A DNA stretch of 64,000 nucleotides from Ilex aquifolium (lineage: Eukaryota; Streptophyta; Magnoliopsida; Aquifoliales; Aquifoliaceae). Below are positions 24,848 to 36,666 of this stretch, in pieces. A program made the position numbers and the translations under genes. The stretch spans positions 10,286,501 through 10,350,500 of the forward strand of contig OX637394.1 in assembly GCA_951799425.1 (NCBI GenBank), read 5' to 3'. Each line of letters begins with the position of its first letter. Positions within the stretch are counted from its first letter, which is position 1. Below the pieces are notes generated by a model. It worked only from the letters and a program-made list of their open reading frames with translations, was not told the origin of the DNA and did not search any database.

Positions 24848-25366
24848 CTAACCTATATATGGATATATATAGATAAGAGAGAGGGAAAATTTTAATGTTA
24901 GTCAAACTCTTAACCTATATTTGGATATAGATAGATATGAGAGAGAAAAGATTTTAATGTTAGTCAAACTCCTAAGATTTAGGAGTTTTTAATTTTTAGT
25001 TTTATTTCACTTCTAAAGGGAAGGGATAATATGGTAAAATTGACAAAAAACGGACTTCATAACAAATAAGTTTCCTTGACGGACTTAAGTCCAAACAAGT
25101 CCATATAGGGGGACCGGCCTCCAAATTTCCCTAACTTATTTGGGAATAATTCCATTTTAATCTTTATTGTCCAAAATATTCTTAGTAGTTATATTTAATT
25201 AAAACAAATTTGAAAACTAACAACTCTTAAATTTTAAGAGTTTAACTAATATTAAATTTTTTTCTCTCTCATATCTATCTATATCCATATATAAATTAGA
25301 ACTATTTATCTCTCTCTCACATATATATATAGAGTAGCGCGATCATGGAAGCTATGCACCGTGGCC

Positions 25367-26471
25367 TCTATATAATAAAGTAATTATAAAAGTTTGTCTT
25401 TAGCTTTTCGCATTTTAGATCGCTTGATGACTATTGATCCGACGATCTTCATGCGCAATTTTTCTAAGACTCATATCTCTCATCTAACATCCTTTCCTTA
25501 TCTCATAATCATGTACAACTCCCTCTCCCTAATTAGACTTTCATTCTTTTTACAACTCTAACACTCTCATCTCTTATATAACTCTCTCTATCTCATACTC
25601 CATCTCCTATCTCTCACACGTTTTAAACACACTCTCTCTCATATAACTCTCTCTTGGACGGCTATATATATCTAATAATAACAAAATACATCTAATACCC
25701 ATTAAAACTCTAATAACAAGAATTATCTCTAACAAATTAAATGGTGTAATCATGTTCTTATATTTATTTTGGTGTTCATTGAATGGTCTAATCATGTTCT
25801 TATTTTTGATTGTCTTAGTGAATTTAATAAGTCATTGATGTTTGCTTTTTATTTTTAGTGAATTTTGGGTGAATTTTTTTTCTAGATTCCTTAACTGGCT
25901 TCGTTTTTCTTTGTTTTTTGTAATTCCCTCTCCGTTTCTTTGTTTTTCTAGGTTCTTTGGTAGCATTGTTACTTAAAATATTTGCCTAATAAATTTATAG
26001 TCTTTGCTGCTTTTTTTTAGTTTGATCTGTATGCCAATAAACATCAGATTTTCTATTTCCTTAATTTCGAATGACTTATATTTTTGTTTCATTTTGGTTG
26101 TAGGTTTGTCCACACAATAGAAGATATAATTGATGTTGTGATTTGCAGATTTCTTTGGACGATCATTATTGGCGGTGAGTGCATCCTAATTTCACCGGTT
26201 GTAAGTTATGAATGAGTTCACTATTACAAGGTTTTAGTGGTATTGTTGTGTTTAATAATTATTATTTACTTAATTATAAAATAGTTTTCATACTCAGTAG
26301 CTTATGGACTTGGGGTAACTGTTTTTCTCCTTTATAAGGTAAGTACTAATAAAATTATTATTTTTAATTTTCATATTTGTTACAACTATACAAATTTGTT
26401 GATTGTCATTTTTAAATGTGTTTTACAATTTTACGAGTAATATAGTGCCTTCAGGCATAAGCAATGACTAA
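25367..26471 (+). mobile_element. Diverged non-autonomous Helitron, same family as 12293 and 15054
   Basis: Starts TCTATATAATAAAG, shares the AGATCGCTT motif with the copies near 12920 and 15125, and ends with GTGCCTTCAGGCAT plus ...CTAA followed by T. The base before the start is C rather than A, so the 5' end is less certain. No GGN repeat and no coding sequence. Confidence 0.6.
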
Positions 26472-27844
26472 TATATATATATAGTAACATTAAAAATAAA
26501 AAATACTAATATTCAAACACAAAAAAAATGACAGTATTCAAAACAAAAAATAGTAACATTTAAACACAAAAAGTAACATTGAATATTAATATTTAGGAAA
26601 TATTACTATTAACATGTTCAAAAAAAAAAAAAGTAAAAAAAATAGTAACAAGGAACATTGAACAAAATTGAGATTCATAAACATTACACACCAACATACT
26701 CAACAAAAAAAAAAATAGTGATATGAAAAAATTGTAACATGGAAAAATAGTAACATGAATATATTAATCAAATAGAACTTGAATCATTTCATCTTCCATT
26801 TTATGGCTACGTGGACATCTAATAGTCAAATATTCAATCCCATGAATTTCAATCATAAACTAATAGTAATACTATTTTATTCCTCTCCCATTCTCTCATA
26901 CTCACGTTTTTTATCTGGTTGCAAGTTATTGCTCTTTTCATATGATATATGTTTTGCTTGGAGCTAGGCTTGCACTAACATCTTGAATTTTTTTGTCTTG
27001 ATTTGTTAAGTGTTTTTTGTTTATGAACAAGTGTGATCAATTGTGAAAGGTCACTGTGAAAATGACATTTTGAGATTTATTTACTCTAAATCATATACCT
27101 TATGTGTTTAATTTCCATGATAATAGGTTCATTTTTTGTTTAGCACTGAAACTCATTTTTGCGTATTTAGCATTGTATCTCGTGTGTAGAAAAAATTATG
27201 TGATTCTTCTCATACATTGAATAATTGAAACGATATCTTCCATCATGTGGATCATGGTTCGACTAGATTTTTTGAATTGCTCTAGGACATAAGGTACCAA
27301 ATACTAATTTTTGACAATATACATTTTATCATTTGAATGTGGTAAAACAATTTTTAGTATGTTCATTATAGATTTTTATGGGTAATTCTTTTTCTAGAAT
27401 GTTCATTAAGCATATATGACATTTCTTTTGACGTGTAATTTAATATTTGTCTTTCTTTAAATAATGAAGCAATTAGTGTTCACCAGTTATTTGCTTTTGT
27501 TATCGAAAAAATGAAAGTGAATTTTGAGGTAGACCGTCCAAGGCTTATCATAATATAAGCATCCCTTTATTTGTTATCCTTTTAGAAACGACGAAAACTA
27601 AATTTGGAGTAGACTATTGAAATTCTAATTTTACATGTTAATATGTGGCTAAATTTGTCCATGACTTAAGTTTCACTATATACTACAAAAAATGTTTAAG
27701 CAGAGTTTATTTGTATAGTTGACGTTATTTCATAATTTTTATAGCAATAATATATTTGATATTGAAAATGATCCATGTGCAATGCACTTGTACAAAAAAA
27801 AAAATATATAAATTTACATATCTATATTTATATCTATCCATCTA
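26472..27844. other. AT-rich intron sequence, no gene seen
   Basis: Begins with a TA run and the inverted AGTAACATT repeat (26483-26770). The remainder is unique-looking AT-rich DNA within the large foreign block of gene 2 intron 1. Confidence 0.5.
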
Positions 27845-28368
27845 TCTATACTACTAATAAAAGTACCCTAGCATAAAAAACTTTTGATTCATTATTTTAC
27901 CCTTATAAAGAATTTTAAATACCACATTATTCTTCCATAGTGAAATAGTTAAATTACCATCATATCCTTAGTGTTTAAATTTCCAAATCACCCTTAACAT
28001 CTCTTTTAATTCTTTATTCTTTATGTATAAATATCAATATCTATGAAATTTTTTGATTGACTATGTTACCCTTAAAAATAAACATTAATTAGAATATTGT
28101 TATTATTTTATTCAATGAATTATAAGTTGAAACCTAATCAAATGAATTTCAAAATAAATTATTTTTATCTTTTTTTCTTATAGTTAGAACAACGAATCGT
28201 TGAGAACAAACAAAATTTTTCAAATTCTATAGTATAATACGAACGATAAAAACATAATTTTTATAAACTTGATATGATATTTAATTTAGGTACACATATA
28301 CCTAAAAAATTTTATTAAATTTTATAAACGAAAATTATTCACGTGCAATGCACGTGGTCCATTACTAG
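27845..28368 (+). mobile_element. Non-autonomous Helitron
   Basis: Starts TCTATACTACTAATAAAAG after an A, and ends with the 7-bp-stem hairpin CACGTGC-AAT-GCACGTG (28340-28356) then ...CTAG followed by T. The ends match the family of 8929-9919 in the opposite orientation. Length 524 bp; no coding sequence. Confidence 0.82.
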
Positions 28369-28859
28369 TTTCAATAAATGTCATAATAGAACATAAATTT
28401 TGGTTGTAAAATTCATGTTCGATTATGAATGACTTAGACCCTTTTTTTTGATTTTTTAGTTTTATTCCAATAGATAGTATAATTGCATACTAAGTATGAT
28501 TTTTTAAGAAAAAATTAAATTTTTATTTTTGATTTTATTTCAATAAATGATACAATAGAATAGGAATTTTGGTTGTAAAATTTAAAATATTTGATATTAT
28601 ATCTTTAATAGAAGTATTTTTTGTCTAAGTATAACATTTTAAACTTGAAGGATCTAAGTATTATACGCTTACAAACTTCAAAGAGTCTGGGTGTAATTTA
28701 CTAACGGATATACTAAAAGACATTCATGTTCTGTTGTTTGATTGTCGTAGATCTCGGAAAAATACCCGGATTCAAAAAAAAAAATCGCCACAAACAAACA
28801 ACCGAGCACAAAGTTATAGCCGTTCAAAATTTTGTCATTTCTTTATGCTTTTCTAGTAC

Positions 28860-29460
28860 TCCACCCGGCGCCAGTGCCAGCGCCCAGCATCTCAATGCTA
28901 GAGCCTGTGCGCATACTTGCTCCAAGCGTCGCCTAGACCACATACTCAATGGCGTCGCCCAGTCCGTTCCAAGGGCATCGCCCACATCCTAGGCGTCCGT
29001 GCTAGCCAGCGTCTAGTACCCTTTGCACGCCCAGCCTAGCGCCGCCAGCAGCTATCCTGCGTAGGCGTCGCCCAACCTAGCGCTTTTAGCAACTATCATG
29101 CGTAGGCGTCGCCTAGCTTGCCTTGCCAGCGCCCAGCGCCCCAGGTGGCACCCAACGTCCAGGCTTCGCCCTCCTCTCCTCCAGTGGAGCCATCCAAGCC
29201 CAGGGCGTCGCCCAAACCTCTCCGGCGTCGCCTCCCACGGGCTACCTGCCTCCCTCGCCAAGGATGACTGCCCATGGCCTCCGCCAGCATGGTTGTCGCC
29301 TGATGCGTGCCCGCTGCCTGGGTTGCCTTCTTTGGCGTTGCCTTGTTGGCCTTCTTTGGCATCGCCACTGCCCAAGCCAGCATTGTTGATAACGTCGCCC
29401 ACAACGACTATCGCCGTCGCCTCAAGCCTCACCAAGGCGTCGCCTCCAACGTCCTAAGGA
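28860..29460. repeat. GC-rich degenerate GGCGTCGCC repeat
   Basis: About fourteen imperfect GGCGTCGCC/GGCATCGCC motifs at irregular spacing, in a block far more GC-rich than the rest of the window. Open frames on both strands here follow from composition. It lies inside, or next to, the 3' internal part of an LTR element (LTR at 29663). The related solo LTR (36190-36265) has its own CTGGGCGCC repeats. Confidence 0.6.
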
Positions 29461-29662
29461 TAATACTTTAACTACGATGAGGAGTTTTTGTGGTTGGATC
29501 TGCTGGAAGACAACTGCTATGATTGTGGTTACCCAAGCATGGTATTCCAAGATGAAAGTAGCCACTGCCGTGTGAAGCAAGGTACCTGGACGGCCTCAAT
29601 AAGGAATACGCTCATGTCCACAACCTTTTGTCGCTACAAGGGCTTAGGGCATGGGGGACAAA

Positions 29663-30255
29663 TGATAAGCCCAGATTTAGCTAGGCCAGGCCCAATCTAT
29701 GGAGTAAGCCCAAATTAGCTACGAAATGGGTCAAGCTCAGTTCAAAGATTCGGCCCAGTCCAGAGTTCAAGGAGTCCAGAAGAATTAGCGCACGTGGGGA
29801 ATAATTACCGAGATAGCCACTCTCAGAGATCGACACTATCTCTAATTGTATCTATCTTAGTTGTAGCTATCCTCCTCGAAAAGTTAATAACCTACCCATC
29901 ACGTCACCGCCTCAACTAAGGTTCTGTGCTTATAAATTGTAAGCCCTCTCCACATGAGAGGGGCATTTCTCTACACACTTTACACAACTACCTCTCTCAT
30001 AGCTACCTAGAGCGTACCCTTGCACTCTCTCTCTCTTTCCTCCACCTACTACTTTATCAATAAAGTCCACCAGCCACCATTGCCGTCTTCATAGTGGAGT
30101 AGGTTACTCCGACCAAACCACTATACATCTGTATGTTGTCTGCATTGACTCAATATTTATGTCTTTATATTTACTGCATTTATTACCCATATTAATTACT
30201 CAGTATCAATACACTCGACTGTTGATTGTGCATAAGTCTATTTTGTACATCATCA
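29663..30255 (+). mobile_element. LTR of a retrotransposon, with adjacent polypurine tract
   Basis: Begins TGATAAGCCC immediately after a purine tract (29646-29662, GGGCATGGGGGACAAA) and ends TTTTGTACATCATCA. It contains a promoter-like TATAAATTGTAAGCCC (about 29931) and an AATAAA signal (about 30058). The solo LTR at 35706-36428 has the same order and the ending TTTTGTGCATCATCA, so both belong to one family, probably Ty3/gypsy. The 5' part of the element was not found. An LTR plus purine tract implies it is the 3' LTR of a truncated copy. Confidence 0.65.
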
Positions 30256-30579
30256 TTTCATATCAAAGTTTTAAAATACAAAATTTATGGAAATTAGTTA
30301 TGAGAATATTTATTAAGAGGGTAACAATTTCAAAATTAGAAAAATTAATTTAACCATGTTTTCAAGGAAGGCTATTTTAGAGTTTTAAAAAAATAGAGGA
30401 CTTAACTACTTATTAGTAAGATTAAAATATGACTTATCCCCAAACGAGTTTTCTTGACTAACTAAACTCATTAAAAGTCCATTGAGGAAGATTCAACTCT
30501 GATTTTCACTTAAGGGGGACTAAACTCATTAAAAGTACGAGGAAGAATAAGAGAGGAATACAAAATTATATAAGGTAAA

Positions 30580-31430
30580 TATCTTAATCAATTCTTAAAT
30601 TTTGTCTTTTGTTGTAAAATCATCTTTGAACTTTCAACTTTTTATAATTTAGTCTCCAACTATCATTTTTGTGTCAATTAAGTCATTCCATCAATTATAT
30701 CAATTAGAACAAAGAACAGTCACATGACAAACACGTGACTTGCTTCCCGGTTGAAATTGATGAAAAAGCTTAATTGACATGAAATTAATAGTTGGCAGAC
30801 TAAATTGAGATAATTGAAGGTTCGTGAACCATTTTAAAACAAAAGATAAAGTTTGAGAACTAATTATAATATTTATCCAATTATATATACTCCGGGTGGC
30901 CCTATCCCTATCGCGAATAAACTAAACTTTAAAGGGAACCAACATAATATCCTGCAAAATTAATACAAATGTGATTGATCAAAAGACAATTTCACAAACA
31001 TATGGGGGACTAAATTCCATTAATGGCTGAAATTGATTTTTTTTTTTTTTTTTTTTAACTGATGGCTGAAATTGATGAAAAGACATAATTCATATGAAAT
31101 TAATACTCGGTGGACTAAATTGAGAGAGTTAAAGGTTCAAGAACCATTTTAAAGCAAAAGACAAAGTTTGAGGAGTAATTATATTACATATGCTTCGGGT
31201 GGCCCTATTGTGAAGAAACTAAACTTAAAAGAGAAGCAAACCAACATAATATCCTGCAAATGTAATTGATCAATGGTTGCCTTCGCCCCTAATGCAATGT
31301 TGTACTTGTGGAGGGTGGGTAATTTAAGCTTTTTAATGGAGGAAATAAAAGAGATAATTCCATCAAAATTTGTGGTTGGTTTGACCAGCATTTGAATGAA
31401 TATTAACAAATGAATGGAATTGAAAACTTA
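30580..31430. other. Tandem intron-1 segments at the presumed recombination joint of gene 2
   Basis: The intron segment occurs twice. 30580-31040 resembles gene 3 intron 1 (ATTATAATATTTATCCAAT), and 31060-31430 resembles gene 1 intron 1 (ATTATATTACATATGC). A T run separates them (31039-31060), with TGGCTGAAATTGAT on both sides. Genes 1 and 3 each have the segment once. Confidence 0.65.
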
Positions 31431-31927
31431 CTGTAACGTTCTCCCTCAATGGCAGCATGAAGAATGGTGGAGCCATCGTACCTCCTTATCCTGCAATCGC
31501 TATTGTAGCTTTCCAGAAGTGTGAAAACTTCACTCTTTCCAAACGCAGCAGCAAGGTAAAGAGGCGTCTCGTTCAAATCATTCCGCTGGAAAACTAAATC
31601 TGGCTTCTTCGTCACCATGATCTCCGCCACTGCCTTCTGACCAGACCTAGCAGCTTCATGCAGCGCAGTGTTGCCGTTGGCATTCTTTATCAGGAGCATT
31701 TCGTCGAGCAGGTGGTCTGCCCGAAGTAGGTTTCCCAAGGCAGCCACATTCCCTTTGATGGCCAGAAGGTGGAGGACTGTGTCGCCGCGTTGGTCAATTG
31801 GTACTGCGCCTTCATCTCTCCAGAAATTACAGAAGAATTCCAATGATTCTGCTGTATCTTCTGAGGCAAATTTGTAAGCTTTGGAGTACTGGAGTAAAGT
31901 GCTGAATTCTGTTTCCGAGTTCTCCAT

Positions 31928-32036
31928 TTCGAGTGAGTTTAACGAGAAATATACTGATGGTAATATTGGGAAAGATGAGAAGCAATGCATCATATATATA
32001 CATATACACCTACCTCTCTCTCTCTCTCTCTCTAAA
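31928..32036 (-). promoter_or_regulatory. Putative core promoter and leader of gene 2
   Basis: A TATATATA stretch at about 31992-32000 lies some 65-75 bp upstream of the ATG, with a (GA)n tract beyond it (CT at 32014-32033). The same order occurs in genes 3 and 4. Inference from conservation only. Confidence 0.4.
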
Positions 32037-33715
32037 CCAAGAAAAAAGAGGATAAATTGCTTATGCCAATTACACTTTTACTTTTCTATGATTTGGAATC
32101 TTACTCTTTATTCCTTTGGTTCGTACCTCTCAATTTTTGGTTGGTAGCTTTTCACTTTTTGTTTTAAAATTTCAGTGTTTTTCTTCTTGCAAATTTTGTA
32201 TTTCTTGAAAAATCTATTCAAAGCCTAGAAACGAAACAGTTGAGGAAGAGATTGATTAATTTTAGAGGTAGGAAAATATAATATGTATACAAATATTTTG
32301 ACATGTTATTTTGTTGAAAATATAGACTTTTGACTCTTCCTCGACCGTAATTTTTTACAAAATTTCTAATGATTTTAATTTGAGCCAAAATCTCAGAGAT
32401 TTACGTGCAAATTGATAGAATATAAGGAAGTTAACATGTTTTTAGAATAGAAGTCAACAAAAAAAATTATTATTTTTTCCAATGAAAAAAAGAGGTGAAA
32501 AATGAGAAACAACTATAAATCATTACCTCGTACTAATTACTTAAATTCTGATTCAAATTTAAATTTGATTAAAAATAACTCATTTCTTTTACTTAAACTC
32601 GTATTAGATTAGGAAATACTCGAATTTTCAATTAAAATTTCAACCACCCGATTTCACCATCTTTTAAAGATTTGACAATTATATTTCACCATTTTCTATG
32701 GATCTCTCTACTCTATCATTCACAATGATATCATTTATCAAGTTTAGATTAGATCTATTGACCAAAAAAATTGTTTAGATTAGATATTCTTTTATAAAAA
32801 TTTTGAGGAATCAAGTATTATGAGTTTTTTTTAGCTTAGAAAAAAATCTACAATATAAAATATGACATGATTTCATAAGCCTATCCGACGCTCTCAAATA
32901 GACTTATCCAACAACTACTAATATATTTCTTAAAACCATTTACATTGTACCGTGTTTTTAGGTACGGGTTACCCCTAGTATTAAGATATGAGTTAAAATG
33001 TGATAAAGATAAAGAGGAAAATAAGATTTGGGAGCGAATGGATAATTAAAATGAAAAGAAATTTTGGAGGGAAAAAGGTATGGGAAAAAAAAAATTTGAT
33101 GACAAAAAATAAAAGAAACACCGTTGAGAGAAGATGAGAATTTTTTGAAAAGAATTGAGTAAAAATTGTTACTCAAATTTTGATTTAAATTAAAATTTTT
33201 ATTTAATTGTTAATTCAAATTTGAGTAAAAATTTGAGATAGTTTTAAAAAATAAAAAATAAATAAAGCTCACATCATGTTTCACCCGTAGGATTAAGGAA
33301 TAAAGGAGGAGAAGTTGGAGACAAAAAGCAACAGCAGACTATTTTGGAAAGTGATTCTTCTGGAAACCATACATCTCTCATTGTAAAGTACTTTTGGTGT
33401 TCACGTATATAGTAAGTGCCAAACAAGGAATAAAGCTCCTATCCATTCTACAAGATAATAAGAATTTAGTTAACTAAGAAGGAATAAAGTAGTGTCTTTT
33501 GAGTATCTTCATGAACAAATATTTTCCTTGTGGATTTTGTGGCCAAACAAGACTCCTTTTTAAAATTTCAAAATTTAAAACTTCTAAAGTTGGTCGTAAA
33601 TTCAACACTCAACAATAAAATTTTGTAACTCGTCTTAAATTTTTAATTTGACATTCATTGTAAATTTTAATTTGGTTGTCAATGAAACCATATCACTTAG
33701 ATTAGCGTAGACAAA
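32036..33715. other. Spacer upstream of gene 2, duplicate of 13046-14411
   Basis: No gene seen. It keeps a copy of the dispersed spacer repeat (33270-33490) that is nearly absent from unit 1. The rest is AT-rich DNA aligning with unit 1. Confidence 0.6.
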
Positions 33716-33763
33716 GCCAAGTATCAGTCTATGATCATGCCTATAGGACGCGGTGCTTATGGT
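33716..33763 (+). pseudogene. MAP-kinase fragment (glycine-rich loop), unit 2
   Basis: Sixteen codons read AKYQSMIMPIGRGAYG, nearly identical to 14412-14459 and in the same relative place. It was copied together with the array unit. Confidence 0.7.
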
Positions 33764-34315
33764 CAAGAACATATCTAAGATTTTATGGTGAAGGGGGGTC
33801 AAAGAGTAGCACCATAAGAAATCTTATTCAATAGGGTCATTCATCAAATTATTTATCGTTATTGTTAAATTTTTACTTATATAAATATTATGAGAATTAA
33901 CTTTGCTAAAATTAATATGAATAATTAAATCAAAAAAATTTGATCGTGTAACAATTTCATTTTTTTTTTGTTCCTTTTGATAATCAATCATGTTTTTTCA
34001 TCTATAATAGCAATTCTCATTTTTAAGACCGAGCCTATCTGTCAATTGGTTTTTAATTGTGTGTCCATTAAGTTTTTTTTTAAAATATATTACAAGAAGT
34101 ACATGTGTGAAAAGATTCAAAGGGGTATAGGATTTTTCAAGGGGATGCATAAGATTTTTTAAAACATTAGAGGGGGTATATGAAAATTTTGAAAAATTGA
34201 GGGGGTATGACCACCCTTGGTCCCCCCAGTACATGTTTTATTACAAATTATATCGATCATTAGTCGTTAATTTTCACAAAATTTCCAATAATTTAAGCTT
34301 AGTCCAAAACACTTG

Positions 34316-34687
34316 GGGCCTGTTTGGTATGTTTTTTAGGAGAGATTTGGATTGACTTGACTAAACCCTTCCAAACTCAAAGATGAGATTCAAAGATGGG
34401 ATTCAACATTTAATACTGTTTATACCCATGTTTGGTATGCGCAGGAATACATGATTATTATGATAATATATTTGTATATAAATGTTATTTGAATGTTAAA
34501 CTCATTAACCCACATATGAAACTCATGAACTTGGGTTTCATGACTGGGCATAAACCGGACTGAGTTCTAAACCTGGACTAGATGTGTATTTGTCAAACAT
34601 GGGTTTGAGGGGGTTTATTCCCCAACCCATGTTCCAACCCCCACCCCCCCCAAAAAAAAAAAAAAAACCACCGTACCAAACAAACCC
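34316..34687. mobile_element. MITE with GGGCCTGTTTGGTA ends
   Basis: Terminal inverted repeats GGGCCTGTTTGGTA and the complement of TACCAAACAAACCC, flanked by TTG on both sides (34313-34315, 34688-34690). Unit 1 is uninterrupted at about 15043. Length 372 bp, no coding sequence. The end type and 3-bp duplication fit Tourist-like PIF/Harbinger MITEs. Confidence 0.72.
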
Positions 34688-35186
34688 TTGAGGATACAGA
34701 TCAGTTTATAGATCATAACTAGTGGTCCATCCCGTGGGATGCGCGGGATTTTAATTCGTGTCTTTTTTTTATTATTATATTTATCCCCCCTCCCCCCCCC
34801 CCCCCCCCTTTTTTTAGTTTATTACTTAAGAAGTTAAATAAACAATTATAAAAAGTTTGTGAGTGAGAAAAAGTAAATTTATAATAAATTTAAAAGAATA
34901 GTGGTTAGTTATTGAGGAGTTGAGATGTAGTTATAAATCACACATGATAGAGTTTGATTGAAGGAACCTTGAGGTTTTGAATTAAAAAATTCTAAATTCT
35001 AATAAACTAAAAAGTGAGGAGGGAAGGTTTCTCAGACACTTTCACCTCTAAATTGTTTGTTATATACAAATAAGAGATAATAAATTATTGGGACAAATAC
35101 AAAGGCAATAATCTATAATTTGCTCAAATGAAAGAGGTGAAAGGAATGACTATGAATCATCTCCTTTCCTTAGTAAGAAGACAAGC

Positions 35187-35636
35187 ATAAAGCCCATCAA
35201 GATTAATGGACAACAAAGGAAAAGTTTGAGTGCCAAATAAAAATCAAAAAATATTTAGTAAATTGATTCTTCTGGTGATATTTTATGTAATAAAGAGTTG
35301 GAAACCATATACTTTGATGACCAATCTTTGGTATTTATTTAGGGTAAGTGCCCGGAAGAAAAGAAAAAAGCCGCTATCCATATTGCAAGAAAAGAATTTA
35401 GTGAATTATAAATAATAAAACTCATCAAGAGTAATGAACAACAAAGGAAAAGTTTGAGTCCCAAATAAAAACCAAAAAAAAATTAGCAAAGTGATTCTTC
35501 TAGCGACACATTATGTAATAAAGAATTAAAAATCATATACTTTGATGGCCGACCTTTGGTATTTATTTATGGTAAGTTCCAGGAAGAAAAGAACAAAACC
35601 TCTATCCATATTGCAAGAAAAGAATTTAGTGAACTA
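35187..35636. repeat. Tandem pair of the ~225-bp spacer repeat, unit 2
   Basis: Two direct copies corresponding to 15984-16435. The doubling therefore predates duplication of the unit. Confidence 0.75.
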
Positions 35637-35705
35637 TAAATATCGTATAGTTGTCCTGGATAAATAATTTTTTTTCGAGTTTTTGGCCGAAATAATAATA
35701 CTCCT

Positions 35706-36428
35706 TGATGATGCACAAAATTGGCTTTGCACACCACCTGTCAAATATGAATAACAAATACAGTAATTAAAGTAGAGGGAGAGAGAATACAAGAATTATA
35801 GTAGTTCAGTCAATACGACCTACGTCCACTTTTGAATGGCTAGAGCTGCCGGATTATTTTATTAACTCCGGTGAGTAGAGAGAACGGAGAGTTACAGGCT
35901 TAGAGATAGAGAGGAGTTTTTGTGCTCAATAGAGTGTGATCTGATCCGATCTGCCCCCAAGTGTTAGTAGGGCTTACATTTTATAGTCGTCCCATAACAG
36001 ATTGAGGCGACTTAATAACAATTGTCCAACTATTCTGGTGGGGCTTGCGACTTCTTCTCAACGGGCGAGACAGTTGCGGTGCTCTCCATGAGACTCGGTC
36101 AAATGATGAGGTGAAGGTTGACTGTTTCCAAGGTGGTGGAGGTGAGGCTCTTAGAATGACCCTTACTCCAAGGTGGTAAGGATGAGGGCTGGGCGCCTGA
36201 GGAGGAGAGCTGGGCGCCTGGCGTGATGGCCTGGGCGCCTGGGATGGTCTGGGCGCCCAGTTTGGGTGTCAGGGGTCCTTGAATGATCTTGTGTGCTCCC
36301 AGCTAATTTAGCTCCTTGATCTTGATGAGCTTGACCGGGTTGACCATATTGGGCCGGATTTGCTGGTTCTCTAAGAGTCGGGCCCTTGGGCTTGTAACAT
36401 GAATTAGGCCATTGGGCTTGGCCCATCA
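35706..36428 (-). mobile_element. Solo LTR (probable Ty3/gypsy family)
   Basis: A 723-bp LTR with TGATG...CATCA ends, flanked by a perfect 5-bp duplication CTCCT (35701-35705 and 36429-36433). Unit 1 (about 16490) has no insertion. Read on the minus strand it has a TATAAAATGTAAGCCC promoter-like motif and an AATAAA signal in the same order as the LTR at 29663. It also carries five CTGGGCGCC-type repeats. No internal region is present, so LTR-LTR recombination is likely. Confidence 0.82.
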
Positions 36429-36514
36429 CTCCTAAAATTGCCAATCTGACAATATTGTTGAAGACCGTTTAAAAAAAATAATAGTATTACAGAAGTAATT
36501 CTCTCAGTGATCAA

Positions 36515-36666
36515 TAATGCTATGCTGATCAAGTTTTTTTACAAAAATTTTTATCCTAAGTGATGTGGCACATTTTTTACAATTAAGTAAGTGAGTTCTG
36601 TTAATATTTAATTATAAAAATTATGTCACATCATTTGAGGTGAAAAACTTGGTAAGTATAACATTA
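36515..36666. mobile_element. Short MITE
   Basis: A 152-bp sequence with inverted ends (TAATGCTATGCTGATCAAGT and the complement of ACTTGGTAAGTATAACATTA) and subterminal GTGATGTGGCAC / GTCACATCATTT. Unit 1 lacks it. The target duplication is not clear. Confidence 0.6.

Larger units (their letters stand above)
23769..25132. mobile_element. Inverted-repeat element in intron 1 of gene 2
   Basis: The ends AGGAAATTTTGGTGGCCGGT and the complement of ACCGGCCTCCAAATTTCCCT form a terminal inverted repeat. The insertion point matches a continuous sequence in gene 1 (about 10865), but the foreign DNA continues to about 30525, so other elements follow or a larger element encloses this one. Sequence at 30340-30520 is an inverted relative of the left end. 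No clear target duplication and no transposase. The end sequence resembles that at 42571 and 45125. Confidence 0.55.
20217..31927 (-). pseudogene. Gene 2: chimeric ankyrin/PGG gene with a nonsense codon in exon 4
   Basis: Exons by homology: 31927-31432, 23043-22855, 22181-22053, 21586-21024 and 20834-20217, all GT-AG with matching phases. Exon 1 is nearly identical to gene 1 (MENSETEF start; one amino-acid difference over the ankyrin block), while exons 3-5 are closest to gene 3. Exon 4 has an in-frame TAG at 21558-21560 where genes 3 and 4 read Tyr or Trp codons, nine codons into the exon. It also has a 57-bp in-frame deletion in the linker after the ankyrins. A product would end at about 282 residues with only the first ankyrin block. 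Exon 5 itself is intact (PGG motif and four membrane segments). Intron 1 is 8.4 kb. An upstream in-frame ATG at 31993 exists, but the conserved start is 31927. Confidence 0.8.

Noticed and set aside
29052-29457. Overlapping open frames on both strands of about 100-130 codons
   Set aside because: The block is GC-rich with few stop codons in any frame, and no frame resembles a known family.
31928-31993. N-terminal extension of gene 2 from an upstream in-frame ATG
   Set aside because: The extension covers the TATA-like/leader region, and gene 1, otherwise nearly identical there, uses the MENSETEF start.
36163-36444. 93-codon minus-strand frame
   Set aside because: It lies within the solo LTR and arises from its CTGGGCGCC repeats.
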